A stretch of 64,000 nt of DNA, taken from NCBI GenBank assembly GCA_022113835.1, contig JAILWY010000026.1, positions 12,303,001-12,367,000 on the forward strand, written 5' to 3'. How positions within the stretch are numbered: position 1 is the stretch's first letter; every line of letters begins with the position of its first letter. The DNA comes from Atopsyche davidsoni. Its lineage: Eukaryota; Arthropoda; Insecta; Trichoptera; Hydrobiosidae. Positions 1 to 12,790 of the stretch are shown in pieces. Made by a program: the position numbers and the translations under genes. The notes beneath the pieces are model-generated. The model saw nothing but the letters and a program-made list of their open reading frames with translations. It was not told the DNA's origin and ran no database searches.

Positions 1-1139
1 CCGCAAATTCTGCCCGAGCCATTCATCGAATGGCGTTTGTCGAAAATAAAATGGATTCGTAGTCTCAAAATATTAAAAAAAAATATATATATATATTAGT
101 AGAAACCCACTATTCTATTATACAGGCTTAATCTTTTTATGAATGATACATAGGGTGACATTTTTTTAAATTTTATTTGTCAACGTACATTTTACACATA
201 CCTTAGTTTTTTTACTCTTGCACAGTAGACTAAACCAAAAAAACATTTTTTTTGTCTGAAAATTTTTACTTGTATTATAGTTTCGATTTATTGGTCGTAC
301 ATTTACTGCAACGAGTATTAATTTTCGATGAATTTGTAAAGCAACCTGACACTGAAGGCATGGGGTAGACCTGCTGGCTTGCCGTCAACCGCAAATTACG
401 GTCGGTTTCGGTCTGTGCGTATTAAAATTGTGCGTCTGCGGTCCACAGGCTATTTTTATCGTGATCCGAGTATTAATAAAACTATATAATGCAATAATAT
501 GAAGAGCGTACATGGCTCGGTAAAGCCTCGCTCGTTGTAGCCGATGTAGGCAGACACTGACTTCGTGTACTGAAAGCATATGTACGTTTTTTTTTTGGGA
601 ACGCACATCTCTGGTTAATAAATTTCCAAGCTGCTGCTACTAAAAAGCTTTTCATTCGTTTTTAATAAATCGCTTGTATGCCATGTAAGAAGCGTGGATG
701 CTGTTGAATATATATTTAATGGGAGTTTTTTTCAGCGAAAATCCTGAATATACATATGTATTTTTGGCATTCAATACAATTTAATATGCGTACGAAGAAT
801 CCATCAAAATATATGCTTGAATATAAATCTAATAAAGCAAAAAGCCCACAAGCAAAGCAAATAAAAAAAAATGCAAATTTTAATTCAATACTTGAACATG
901 TTTACTTTATAAACTACACAACAATAATAACAAATAGCAATTCTATGCGGAAAGTATAAGTCAAATTTTGTGACATTATACAATTGTGATTGTTAGTATC
1001 TAAAGGTTTATTTGTAAGATGTTGATTGTTTCAATAAATAATCAGGCTCATGCTTATTTTAGTTTGGTCATGTTGATTTTGTGTGTTTGAATAACTTATA
1101 AAAAAAGGATGTTATTGCAAATCACCACTTGACCGCATG
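1..1139. other. A/T-rich stretch without a gene
   Basis: No open frame here resembles a known protein. A short (AT)n run lies near 83-96, and there are several poly-T and poly-A runs. I see no terminal repeats, tRNA-like boxes or other structure. Confidence 0.6.
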
Positions 1140-1395
1140 ACCTGAGGCGCATCTAATCCGCTAAGGATCGTGCCCATCGCAGCTCGAATATTGGGAACCT
1201 TGATCTGTCGTCGGTGCGTGGCTGCATTTAAATGATCCCCGCTTATCGCCACTTCCTGCAGTCGGTGCACTCCGCGGCTTTACCTTACAAGGTATCGAAC
1301 CGTCTACCTGTTTTTTCTCGATGGTTTGACATTGAATATCGAGGCGCGGGTCGTGAGCCGACTTGCCCATGCTCAAGGTTGCCCATTATTACTCG
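1140..1395. other. GC-richer island, non-coding, possible regulatory element
   Basis: Base composition rises sharply compared with both flanks. Overlapping short open frames exist on both strands, but none has a recognisable domain and they look like by-products of fewer A/T stop codons. A regulatory role is inferred from composition and isolation only. Confidence 0.3.
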
Positions 1396-1859
1396 GGTAC
1401 TGCATTTATTCATATCTTGCTCTATTTGCATCGTATTTTACTTGCTCTTTAATTGCAATGTGTTTAATTAATATTTTATGCAATAATCAGGTTTGTGAAA
1501 TATTCAGTTTATAAATTTGTAACATTCCATAAATATTATTAAAACTTAAAAAAAATGGTATTTTTTTTCAGTAAGTTCGACTGATCTTATTTTTTGTATA
1601 ATTATTCAACCTTAGGTTATTTTTCAAACAATTATTTCAAAACACGCTTATTTTAATTTTTAATATATATTTATTATAAATTGTGAACTTATCTCGTATA
1701 TCTGTTATAGAGTAAATTTGCATTTTTTTTATATAGAGGCGTTATTTACGAAACTTATTTTTACGAGTAAGACATTTTTATATCAAATATCTTTTGTTGT
1801 ATGTAAAAAAATGTATGATTGTTTAATTTGTGCCTCACATAGAGAGGTTTTGCTCTAGA

Positions 1860-2035
1860 AAAAAGGTTGGCGACTCGCGCACCGGAGTCCCGCTCTCGGG
1901 TGCATCTCTCGGCTCAATTGGACACAATGCACTTCATCTCCAGATTGCTCTTTGCAAATAATTCAACAAGTGGTTCCCCCCAAGGCTGCGAGGCGTGGAG
2001 TCGCACACCCAGCGGTGCGAGATTAATAGGCAATC
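1860..2035. promoter_or_regulatory. GC-richer island with an octamer-like site
   Basis: This is an isolated GC-rich block. It contains TTTGCAAAT at 1951-1959, close to a POU-domain octamer (ATGCAAAT), next to AATTC. No open frame of note is present. The regulatory call rests on composition and a single motif, so it is weak. Confidence 0.25.
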
Positions 2036-2424
2036 AATGAGCAATGCAACACGACTATATTTTAAATCATTTCATTTATAATTAACCGTGTTTTTTATTT
2101 GTTTATTTTGTCAGGTTCTTAAATTATTGAAGGTAACCGTCAAAACATTTATCTATTATCAGAATGCCGAGTGGGCTTATAAGGATAGTTAGTTTTTGCA
2201 TTGTAAACAGATCTATTAAATCTCGGTTATGAGAAGTACATAGCGGTAGAACAGGTCATTATGTACAACGTCTATGCCGAGTACGAGTTTGTATTGTAAA
2301 AGTAACTGCATTCGTCCAATCCATTTGAAGAGTCGTAACGTTTTTATGAAAAATCCTTGAAACATGACATTTGCTAGCAATCACAATCCCGTTACGCTTC
2401 TCGTAAAACAAAGAAGCAAAAAGC

Positions 2425-2578
2425 AGCACCACTATGGAGCCATATACGGGTGGTGCTTTTTTTTAAAAATAAATTAACACGCGAGAGCTTAATTATACCT
2501 GTTAAACCAGGTTGATTTTTTGAAGTTTCGTACAAAGCAGTACACATCCATAAAGTGCAGTTATCTTTCTGCACTTTA
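2425..2578. repeat. Two neighbouring perfect hairpins
   Basis: Hairpin 1 pairs AGCACCAC (2425-2432) with GTGGTGCT (2450-2457), followed at once by a run of T. Hairpin 2 pairs TAAAGTGCAG (2551-2560) with CTGCACTTTA (2569-2578) around an 8-nt loop. Hairpin 1 plus its T-run looks like a bacterial intrinsic terminator, but the context is eukaryotic. Function unknown. Confidence 0.6.
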
Positions 2579-2599
2579 ATTAAAGGCATCATCAATAAC

Positions 2600-5500
2600 A
2601 GCTATCGTTCAAATCGTGCAACCAAACTGATCATTATTGTTTATCAAAATCTGATCTCAGCCCTGGGCACGTAGACGCGCGGGGTTTTTAATATCGTGGC
2701 GTGGTAATTTCAGGAGTATTGCGTAAAATTGAAACAGCCGTCTTTACGCATTAAGTCCTCCGCTGTAATTCTTTTCATGCTTTGGAGCCGATGTGTCTAA
2801 TTTTGATAACTGAGAATAATCGGAATAATCGATGTTTTAAACTTGCCAACAAATATAATTCTACACTTGGAAATAACTGATACTAAAGAAGTTACATTAA
2901 TATAATTTGTATATTTATTTAATAATACATACTATTATTGCTTTTTTAAATTGTAATTATGTGAGATTGTTTTTCTTTTGAAAAATATGTGAATACTTAA
3001 TTTTTTTTCATCAAATATAAATAGACAGAAATAATACTTTGTAAATTATACATATTAATTTAAAATAAATTACAAAAACTTTGTAAATTATCATTGACTC
3101 TCTACCTTTCACCAAATAACTAAATATTTATATTCTATACGTATAGTCACAAATTTTTCTCTTTAGATATTAAATTAATTTTTTTATTATAGATGTAATA
3201 TCAATTTATAAAAAAGATTGGACCTTGAATCTTTAATACTCACATAACTTTTTTCATACAAAAAAATATTTAATTAGGCACGAATGCCAACCAATAAACC
3301 CTCAATGAACATCGAAATCAAATTTACATAATTAAAAAGATCATTGACTTATTAAATAATGTGCATTCATGTCGTACTTATAATATAATTTATTTTTTGT
3401 CGTTTTTCATTATCGTTACCGCAAATAACATAACGATTAAATATGTAATTATTTCAATATCACGACGGGAATCAAATCAATACCCTTTTGTATGAAGCAA
3501 TTTAATAGAATTTTATACGCTGGGTTAATTCATACCCCATACAATCTGTTCGAAGGTATCTCAATTCAGATATTATAATGGATACGCAGAGATACTAGAA
3601 TTGGAATTCGTTTTGTTGGGACGTGCGGCTGAGGCCCACCCTGTAGCAAATCAATTTACATGCGCACCTGCACGCCGTACCTGGACACCGGGGGTTCCAA
3701 AAACATCCCACTCAGTACTGAGGTACAATTAGTTTACTCTTCTTGGATTGAATAAAAATCCTTAGACTTTTAACTAATGTTTGTTATTACTTTTTGAAAT
3801 TAAGATGATTAATTTGATTATTTTGTAACTGCCAAAAATATTATTCATGACTTCATAAGACTAAAGTGGTGGCATTATAAATATAATTTCTTTCAAACTG
3901 AATTGACTTCTGACACTTAATTAAATATAAATATATTTTTAATAATTAGATTATAGTATATAGTACGATTTAATGCGACAATACATATTTAAAAAAAAAA
4001 AAACACTTAACAATAATCATAATATTATTAATGTTAGCATTTTATTATTTTGATTGAATATTAGTTTGCTAGACGCATACGGTAATCTTTTTTTTAACAC
4101 CTTTCACTGTTTCCAAACGTTTGTTAAAATTATATCTACCTTTAAGATACAAGTTCTGTTATCAACTAAGAAATACACGTTTCAAACATATTATTAAATA
4201 ATCTGTAAACATTACTTCAACACGTTCTTTGGACAGAGTATATATCCAAATAAATTATTGCCCTTTGCCGGATTACAAATTGTACGCCACTTCAAGAATA
4301 AAATAAACCTATGCATTTCCTTTAAATTACTGCCATCACACGTAGACATATATATCTCCGTATTGTGTATGTAATTTCAACATAAACGCGACAATATATT
4401 CGCGAGGGCAAAACAAAGAGATGAAAAGTAACAAAGCATAAAAATCCCGGGACTCGCGCCTCGGTTTATCAATGGGCAAAGGAATACAGCAGTCAAAGGA
4501 GGACGATTTATTTATTCCCTCTCCGGTTTTTTTTACTTTTGTTCGGAGCTCACGGCTTACTGCAATAACTCGCTGACATATTTTCTTATAGAGGCCGCCT
4601 TAGAATTTATTCCAATGGTTAAAGCTCGCCTCTGAACTGACTTGGAAATATTCGTGGCGATTTATTTACAAACTCTGTGGTGGCGTTTTTTCGCCCGTTT
4701 ATATCGAATTCTTTAAGTGCGATTTTCGCTGTGCATTTAAATGAAAATTATGAAATTGTATCATGCACAGTAATAAAAATCTTTACTGTTGGAATATCTG
4801 CAAATTGAGGCCAGTTGATTGACAATTTTTTTTGGGAATGGGAAAACGAACTAGATTACTTGACACGAATTAGAACCGAGATCTAATATCTGTATTAGAT
4901 ATTACTGTGAAGCAGTTAATTGATTAAAATATGTACTTTTGAAATGCAGATCTTGTCTCGCCAATAAATTCGCATAGCATTTTCGTCGCCGCGAATTTGT
5001 CAGTGGTCGAACGAGGCGAATGTTCGCGTTTGTTTGTGCAAGACTTACTGCCTCCGAGTTTTCGCTCCTACGAGAGTCTGCAGGGTAGATATTGCTAATT
5101 TATTGATCGTGGCACGTATCATAGTACTGAAACACGATATATTAAATCCACGTTAAAATAATACGACTTGAATGTATTCAAGGTCTGGTATCTTGGATTT
5201 CAGAATAAATTATATTCCTGTCTTGAATTCGTGAAACCTATCACGAGCGCGCTTCAATAATTTAGACTCGAATAAATTACTTAATAGAGTCATTTGTATA
5301 TCGTTCGTTTTGTTGTTTAATCAGTTGTAGAAATCGAAATTTGGATTAAATTTCACGAACGAAATTGAGACACGTATTTGATATAAATAAAATCAAGACA
5401 TATTAAAATATTTAGTATCGTAAAATTAAATAAATATGTCTAAAACATGTTTACGATTTGTGAAATTCTCCGCCATGAATTATATTTCGTGTAATCAGAT

Positions 5501-5755
5501 AAAAGATTTTTATGCCTTGGACCAGCTAAATCGGAAGTTGATCCCGTCAGACAGAAGAACCTGAATTTTTTTTTAAGATAATTGAGTTTTCAGTGTCAAA
5601 GTGAATAAGGGTGGGGGTATATTTAAATTTTATGATTATATAATTATATTATATAATGCACAAAGTGGATTTTGCATCTCGATGACTCAATCAACTTATA
5701 CCAACATATCCAGTGCTGCATGTTGATGTTCGAACAAGTTCGAGGAAGGGTAAAA
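2600..5755. other. A/T desert with small GC pockets
   Basis: No gene is seen. Two small GC-richer pockets occur near 3615-3710 and 4980-5090. The rest is A/T-rich with homopolymer runs, for example a long A run near 3991. No transposon ends were recognised. Confidence 0.5.
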
Positions 5756-5759
5756 TTAA

Positions 5760-6085
5760 TCGTTTGCATCTTGTGGACACAACGTCCTGAGTAAATACGA
5801 TGTCTCTGCCTGGGCTGACATTCGCGATACTGCCTCCATCGAAGCCTCCGACAAACGAGAAGCCCCGCAGGGCGGCGTTCCCGATCGCAGAATGCGTTTA
5901 ATTAGCTCGTATGGGACTCGGGAAGCGTTCGCTGGGAATACATAAATCTACCCTCTTTGCATTTATCTCCGGGCGGGAGGCGCCGTCGCGGGATTAATCA
6001 GGTTTCGGCGTTGTTTTTATCTCGTCAAATATGGAAATGGGAAACAAGAATGTGTCGCGCGGAAATGAAATTTGATTGTGAAAGT
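5760..6085. promoter_or_regulatory. GC-rich island with homeodomain-type sites
   Basis: This is one of the clearest GC islands in the left part. It holds TAATTA (5899-5904), the core of many homeodomain sites, and GGATTAATCA (5991-6000). The latter joins a GGATTA core and its reverse complement, the arrangement favoured by Otx/Bicoid-type (K50) homeodomains. No coding signal is visible: the 71-codon frame across it matches nothing I know. Enhancer is the best guess, by motif and composition only. Confidence 0.3.
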
Positions 6086-9000
6086 ACCGCCGCGTTAATT
6101 TTCCTTTTTCTATGTGAAATTTTGATTATATTTATGGGCACGGAATACGAAATAAAACACAAAGAGTTTTAAATAAATGTACAATTTTGGTGCCGCTTTG
6201 TTGTAAATCACAGTGGTTTTGACGTGAGCTCTTTTGTCTTCAGCATTATAATAAGATGATATCTGTATTCTGTAGTGCTGATATATGGGATTTTGTGCGG
6301 ATAAATAAACGTGAATATATTTACGTGTTTTTTCACTGAATGTCTAACGCTGAATTTTCAACGTGAATTTCAAATATTTACCAAGGGCACGCAAGCACGC
6401 GTCATTCAGACACTGATATATCACAGCTTCATACACCGCATTTAACAAATTAATATTTATTTCCAGGTGCTACGGAATAATCCATTCCAGCGTGATTCGA
6501 TACATCGACTCGCCTTAATACATTCATTAAAACAACGTACCTCGTATTAACAACGCTTCGCTCTGCAAATGCTCGCACAAGGTTCTTATTATTTGTTTAT
6601 GGGTGCATTATTAAACAATGGATCGCTCAAAACGGTAGCCATGGTAACCGGTCTTGTAAATCATGACGGATCACCACGCTATGTTATTATGAAGGTTGTT
6701 AGGCTCGGTTTGCGATGGAGAAATTCACACGCAATTGCATGAGATTAAATTATGGCGGGAGAGTCGTGAAAATGTAACGAACTTAATACAGTAATAATTA
6801 TTTTATTCAGTATTTACTTGTTTAATAAGTCAATACTCCCGTATGTTTCAGCCATGGGAATAACTAATGGGTTAGCGCGTTTGTTTATCAATTATAGGGT
6901 CACGGGATCGAAGCGGGATAACATACAATAAGCTTTTTTTCGATTATTTTGAAGTCATAACTTGTCTTCAAAATTTTGATTAAGGTTTTCTGTGAAAACG
7001 CTGAACACGTCTCAAGCCGGACACACCTGCAGTTACATCTGAACGCCAGTTATGCTTGCTTGCCTACCAACGTGGATTCATATTCTTTCACAGAAGCGTG
7101 ATTATATTCTTATGCGAATGAATACCTGCCGCTCGTGGAATAAAACAGTCATGATATCGTTTAAGTTCTATCCACGATAAGTTATTTCCTTGGGCGTGGA
7201 TGGAAGGTAGCCCCAGGAGAGTGTGGTTTCGCAGACAGGATTATGAATCACAAGTCTCGTCTCTGACCGCAGTCGTTCTTCGTTACCTCAGTTCCTATTC
7301 GCGTTTTATTCAATTACGTCGGTCCTACGTCGTGATTTGAGCTACGTAAGAAAACAGAATTACAAGATCTTCAGACATTATCTAATATAATAACCTTAAA
7401 TGAAATTTCTCGTAATAATAATGCAATATAATATACTTACAAAGTGTAAAGTTTATTACATTGGGAAATTGAAAGGTTAAATACTACAAGTGTTTTAAAA
7501 GGTGGATACAATAACACAATCATTAATACTGTTTCTTGTATAATATTTATATACATATTCCGTTTCTAATATCTTGACAAATTAATGATGCTTCATAAAA
7601 TATATTTTGAAATTATAATTTACGGTATCATTTAATTATTGCATATATTTATAAGTACCAATTTCAACATGCAAAATATGCTTATACGCTTATGTTTATA
7701 ATTATTTAACGCTTGTGGTAACACATCGGCATTCTTTTAGTATTTAAGTTATTGATAACTTTACTCATATTTTAAAGACATTCAGTTTTTGTGTTGTACA
7801 TATGTTTTTTTGATACTGTTAACATAAAATTACTAAATAACACAGGCGTTAAACAATTTTTCTCCAAATCTCTGTTAGTGATACACGAATGCAATGTTTA
7901 CTCTACAGGTATGACAGGTATAAAGATATGAATCGTGCATGTTTCATATAACGTTATATTTGTGATTAAATTCAAGATGTATTATCAGTATAATTTGTGT
8001 AATAATACAATACTACTCTTGAGATGTGTTCCCATAAAAGTAGCACCACGCTATGTTACATCTCATTATAAAGACCTGTAGCGATGCGACATTTTGCTGT
8101 CATATTGTGACAATCCCAGGAGAGAATACACCTGACAGAACTTTGTTTAAGTAAAATTCTCTGTCATGGGAATGTAGCATAAAAATAATTTAATAATTTT
8201 ACCTGGATGATATTATGACATATTTCATTACAGTGATTTCCAACTTAATTTTTAATAATTTAAATTGAGTGACTTTTTAATTATTCATAACAGAATTTCT
8301 CATATTAAAATATATATGTAATAAGAGTAACTGAAAAAATTAAGGACAAAAAAATATATCTTCTTTTAAAACACTTGTTTTATTATTTCAATTTTTCAAG
8401 AATATTAAAAAAATAAATCTGCACTTATCACCGATTCCCCGTAATTAGTATATTTTTTTAATATCAGTGTCGCTTCATTGGTGGATTAAAATCATTAATA
8501 AGGATTGTATTTATCCATTTGGTTTAGTGGGAAATTATTCCTGTGTGTTCTGTCCTTGGTCTATTTTGGCTTTAGCAGTGCTGGAATACTATTCAACCGC
8601 CTACTTACAATGTTTCCAAAACACAGGCCTCTCCATTCCAGGCACAATGCAGACAGTAGGCCCGTCGGGTATAAACTCTGCCCAACTATCCGGGTTGTCT
8701 AGGGAGACGCTCGCTCGTGAGAACAATGAATGCACTTAAATTGATATAATAGTCGAGGAAGACGATACCGCACGGGCCCACGGTAGTGCGTGCTCGTAAT
8801 ATCCTCCATTTGCATCTAAAATGGACATCATTCCTATTACAGACTTGCCATCATGCAAAAATGTATAGTCACGATCGGCTGGTTTTCTCAAGTAATAACA
8901 TTGATCATTGTTGTGCTTTATTGCACATACGGAATATATGTTAGTTTAATTTTAATAAATTATGAGAATCTGTGTTTTTTTAAAGAGTTGAATTCCAGGC

Positions 9001-10279
9001 ATGACAATAAGCTTACCTCTCAATACTCCTGCAATATTTCATAGCAGGTACACATTGTTGCACATCAATACAACGCAGCCTAATGATAAAATCTCAATAT
9101 TCCAATGCATCGGAAATATACAATAAAAATTTATAAATAAATTATGTTTGGAAATTATATTTCTACGTTTGCTCATATGATAAAGTAAATAATTAATAAG
9201 AAGTCTTAAGTATATATTTTAATAATCATGCAATAAATTATCTTGTAATTATTTCATCTTTCATCGCAATAACGTTATTCCTTTTATATGCAAATAATGA
9301 CTCAATATATGTGCTTGAAAGTTTGTCTAAATGTTTTTTTTATTACTGAATAGCATCATAAATAAATTCGTCCTTATCTATGATCTAAAGAGACAGCTGT
9401 ATATTTATGTCACTGTATGCCAATCCTAAGTATTGTATGAATACCCCAGGTATTTTGAATATGATTTACCGTTGTAACCGTGATCATTGCATAAAAAGTT
9501 AAAGGAGATCTTTGATAAGTCTGTCTGTATTTAAGTTTTTTTAACTGTATTTACGTGCGATGGTAGATATTTAGATCCGTTAATGAGAGAGCATCGCCGG
9601 AGTGGATGCTAGGCGTCTCGTCAGATATGATTTGCTTTATGATTTATGTGTTGTGTTCATGCGAATCTTGAGAAAATACACAGCGGGAAATCAAAGCTCT
9701 GTAGTCTCATGGCGTGCTTATACACGGATGTCGATGTTATTAGATATCTTGACGGGAAGTTTATGAGAGATTTGATGTTCTTAACGAAGTAGATAGTATA
9801 TTGTGTATGAATTCCTTGAATTTTCTCTTTGTTTGCTTTTCTACTTTTGTTGAGGTACACTGCATTTTTATAAATAAAAAGGTTAATATTTTTTTCATTT
9901 TGAAATTATGTATGTACTATATGTACAATTTTTTTAAAGAGGATTTGTTTTATGTAGAATCAGTAATTCATAACAATTTACTAACCTAACTTATTACTAT
10001 AATTATTTTTATAATGAATAAAAAAAACATTGTCACATTAAATTTCTTTTTTGCTTATATTTTTAAAAGAATACCAATGCTACTCTTAAAATTATGTTTT
10101 CTTTCTTGTTACAAAATACTTGTACTACTGTGTAATGTGTAATCATATCTAGAATTTCTACAAAACCTATGCAGTTAAACAGCTTAATGTTTAATAGTAT
10201 ATATTTTTTTACGAAACCCACTGAGTATCATATTTGTATACAAGATGTTATTCTAGTAAGCGTTCAAAGATCAAGTAAT
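6086..10279. other. A/T desert with two GC pockets
   Basis: No gene is seen in about 4 kb. GC-richer pockets lie near 7000-7330 and 8640-8810. The 90-codon frame starting at 8467 is ordinary in composition and has no recognisable motif. No tRNA boxes or transposon ends were found. Confidence 0.5.
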
Positions 10280-10585
10280 AACAGGAAGATCATGCGGTGT
10301 CTCGCAACCTCTATGCAACCAATTTAGCTGCATGTAAAATCGATGTATCCTCATCAAGTGCAATGGCCACACGACAGTAGTGCAGGGTGTGCGTGACCAG
10401 TTCGAGGAGGAAGCAATCGAGACAATCGTCGCTCGGGCCGGGGTCATTGGTGTGGCGTGCTATGACACACGCTGCAAAACACACCAAGGGTACAGCATTG
10501 CCTGTGACGAATAGTGCGAATCGTTATGCGAGGGGCTGCACGGCAGGGCACCCCGAGGGACGTCCCGCGGAGGGGATGGTTTGAA
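10280..10585. other. GC-rich island, non-coding
   Basis: This is a block of elevated GC with a 65-codon open frame that is arginine/serine-rich by composition and has no family resemblance. Regulatory DNA is possible, but no diagnostic motif was seen. Confidence 0.3.
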
Positions 10586-10852
10586 TATGGTATTGATTTT
10601 ATTGCCGTTGTCATTGGTGTATTGCGAACAGAATGTTTAATGCAAATGGGTCAATGCGAGGAATAAACTAGGTGTGCTTCGATTGGTTGGCTGAATGATT
10701 CTGGGTTTTATTCAATAGTCGTGAACTTCCTTCTGCGAATGCCCTCTTTTCCTTCGATTGTTCCTTGGACAATCAGCGGGAGGATGCTATATTTATTGTT
10801 ACGAAAGATGTCGCCAAAATTTGCGCCACATTGGAGATCAAATAGATATACG

Positions 10853-10910
10853 ATCGAGGTGATGTTCGCCAACCTCCTATGAGGAGAGGCATCAAAAGAA
10901 GAAGATATAT
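10853..10910 (+). repeat. Dispersed repeat, copy 1 (CCTCCT-ATGAGGAGAGG core)
   Basis: The sequence TCGCCAACCTCCTATGAGG (10866-10884), followed by AGAGGCATC and a purine-rich AAGAAGAAG stretch, recurs at 33070 (plus strand) and, reversed, at 27728. The core is nearly self-complementary (CTCCT/AGGAG). Three copies in one window point to a dispersed interspersed repeat, probably a SINE or non-autonomous element tail. This copy seems to keep only the 3' part. Confidence 0.6.
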
Positions 10911-12640
10911 GCTTACACTGAGTTATAGAATTGTGTTCAATTTGTTATTGTTTTAAGAGTATGGTGCGAAGACATACTCTTTCCGTTTTATGCAACTCTG
11001 CATGTTGCATTAATAACAAAATTGTGTAAATTATACTTTTATGTATGACAATAAAAAATCATCACCCACGAATGAGTAAAAATACAATTTACGTAAGTCA
11101 TAAAAAAATGACAACTATTCTCATCGATGTACGTTTCTATAACCTTGTAATTTTGTAAGAATATTTTTAATTCCTATATTTATGTATATATTATATTTAA
11201 TCTACGGAAATCTTCTAAAGCTTATTCTTTCACTTGTGATAAAATAACACGGCTTTCTCTACGGCTAGTAATTATTCTATTGTCCATCAACCCGACTCGA
11301 GTCTAGTAAGTCATTTTTTTTTTTAATATTCTTTACAAATTTATAAAACACGTAACTTTACGTTAAGTTAACTTTAATTATTTATTACACATATATTATG
11401 CAAGTGAATTGAATGCCACCTCGTTCGGGTCGGTGGGCTGCTTAGATATCAGACCGCCAGATGCACGTCCGTGACCGTCTGCGTGCGGCCATGTGTGCAG
11501 GCTGCAGGCTGCATTGGATGCACCAGATGTTCTGAACGCCAACTGCTGAGACGGAGGTGCACGCGAGGAAGTTAATAAATAATAATTATATCGTAATCTT
11601 CCAAAGTTCTTAAAATGCGAACAAAAACTACTCATTTGTTGTAATTTTGTATCTAATCTTTATAAAATAGTTCTGCGTTTTAGAAATCAATTTATGTGTT
11701 TACATTAATTATCATTAAATTAAGGCCAATTTTTTTACTATGATGAAATTAAGATCATGCAATATTTCGTAAAATAAATAAATTTATTTCAAAATTCAGT
11801 TGCCCAAGAATCTTGCTGGTTTTGTATTGTCAAGTAATTATTCAGACACACATAAAAATAATACTTGGCAGATATATTTTTATTGAGTGTTTATTAAAAA
11901 GTTATCATTTTTGAAATGCAATATTTTTTGTTGAATGTTGGATATTTTTCAATATTGCAGCTATTTGCATATTTTACATTCGGTTTAAAATGTTTGCACG
12001 CAATTCAGTATTCATTTCTTTTGTGTTATTTACATATAATAGTTAATGTCATGCATTCATACATTTAACTCGGTACATTTATAGAAAAAATACTATTGCT
12101 AGACTTCCGTTTGGGGAATATTATTTTTATGCATCAATTAATTTTTACAAAACATTAATAAGTTTAAATATACATTACAGTTATTTAATAGAATCAATGA
12201 TCGAAATATAGTTTAAATATTATTTTGTTATATTTCATGTAAAAATATTTCACCTCTTTACAAGCATAGTAATTTTGGTCTACTGTCAAAATTTAAATAA
12301 ATATTATCTTACAATTCGTAAACCTTATAATAAACAATGAAATAGCGTATGTAATATTTATTATTGAATATTTGATAGATTTGAGTTTTTTAACCTATTT
12401 ACATCTGGTAATCGATCATACTATATATTGAGTTTTTAGAGTTTATTTTTTACGTTTATCTTAACCAAATTTTTTTTTTTTTTTTGCTTTTTCATGTGTG
12501 TATCTAAAACTCAAATAGTGTATCAATCAATGTAATAATTTTTGGGTGGTTTTTTTCATCGTTCAGTATAATTAAAATTTCATCAAAAGTTATTCCTAAT
12601 ACTTCACAGGTAATTTGCCATTTACCCAGTTGCAAACATG
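10911..12640. other. A/T desert
   Basis: No gene is seen. There is a GC-richer pocket around 11400-11580 carrying a meaningless 79-codon minus-strand frame, and a 16-nt poly-T run at 12470-12485. The rest is A/T-rich. Confidence 0.5.
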
Positions 12641-12790
12641 AAACTATTGGATGAAATTGTTACCGTTCCCTAATAGGAGTGTGGCATCTCAGGTGAGATC
12701 ATGGCCCGTTTAGTTACCTGGTGCAGGTCCGGGAGGCCACGGAGCAGCCGGTAATAACGATTCCAGGGAGCATATTTATTAAGGAGTGAA
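12641..12790. other. Small GC-richer island
   Basis: A block of about 150 bp with raised GC, bounded by A/T desert. It has no open frame and no clear promoter motif. Possible regulatory element by composition only. Confidence 0.25.

Noticed and set aside
2425..2466. Rho-independent terminator
   Set aside because: The form fits, but everything else in the window is eukaryotic, so it was described only as a hairpin.
3639..3655. miR-10-like start ACCCTGTAG
   Set aside because: The match ends after nine bases and there is no hairpin partner.
6417..6430. miR-2-like seed TATCACAGC
   Set aside because: No further match to the mature sequence and no hairpin.
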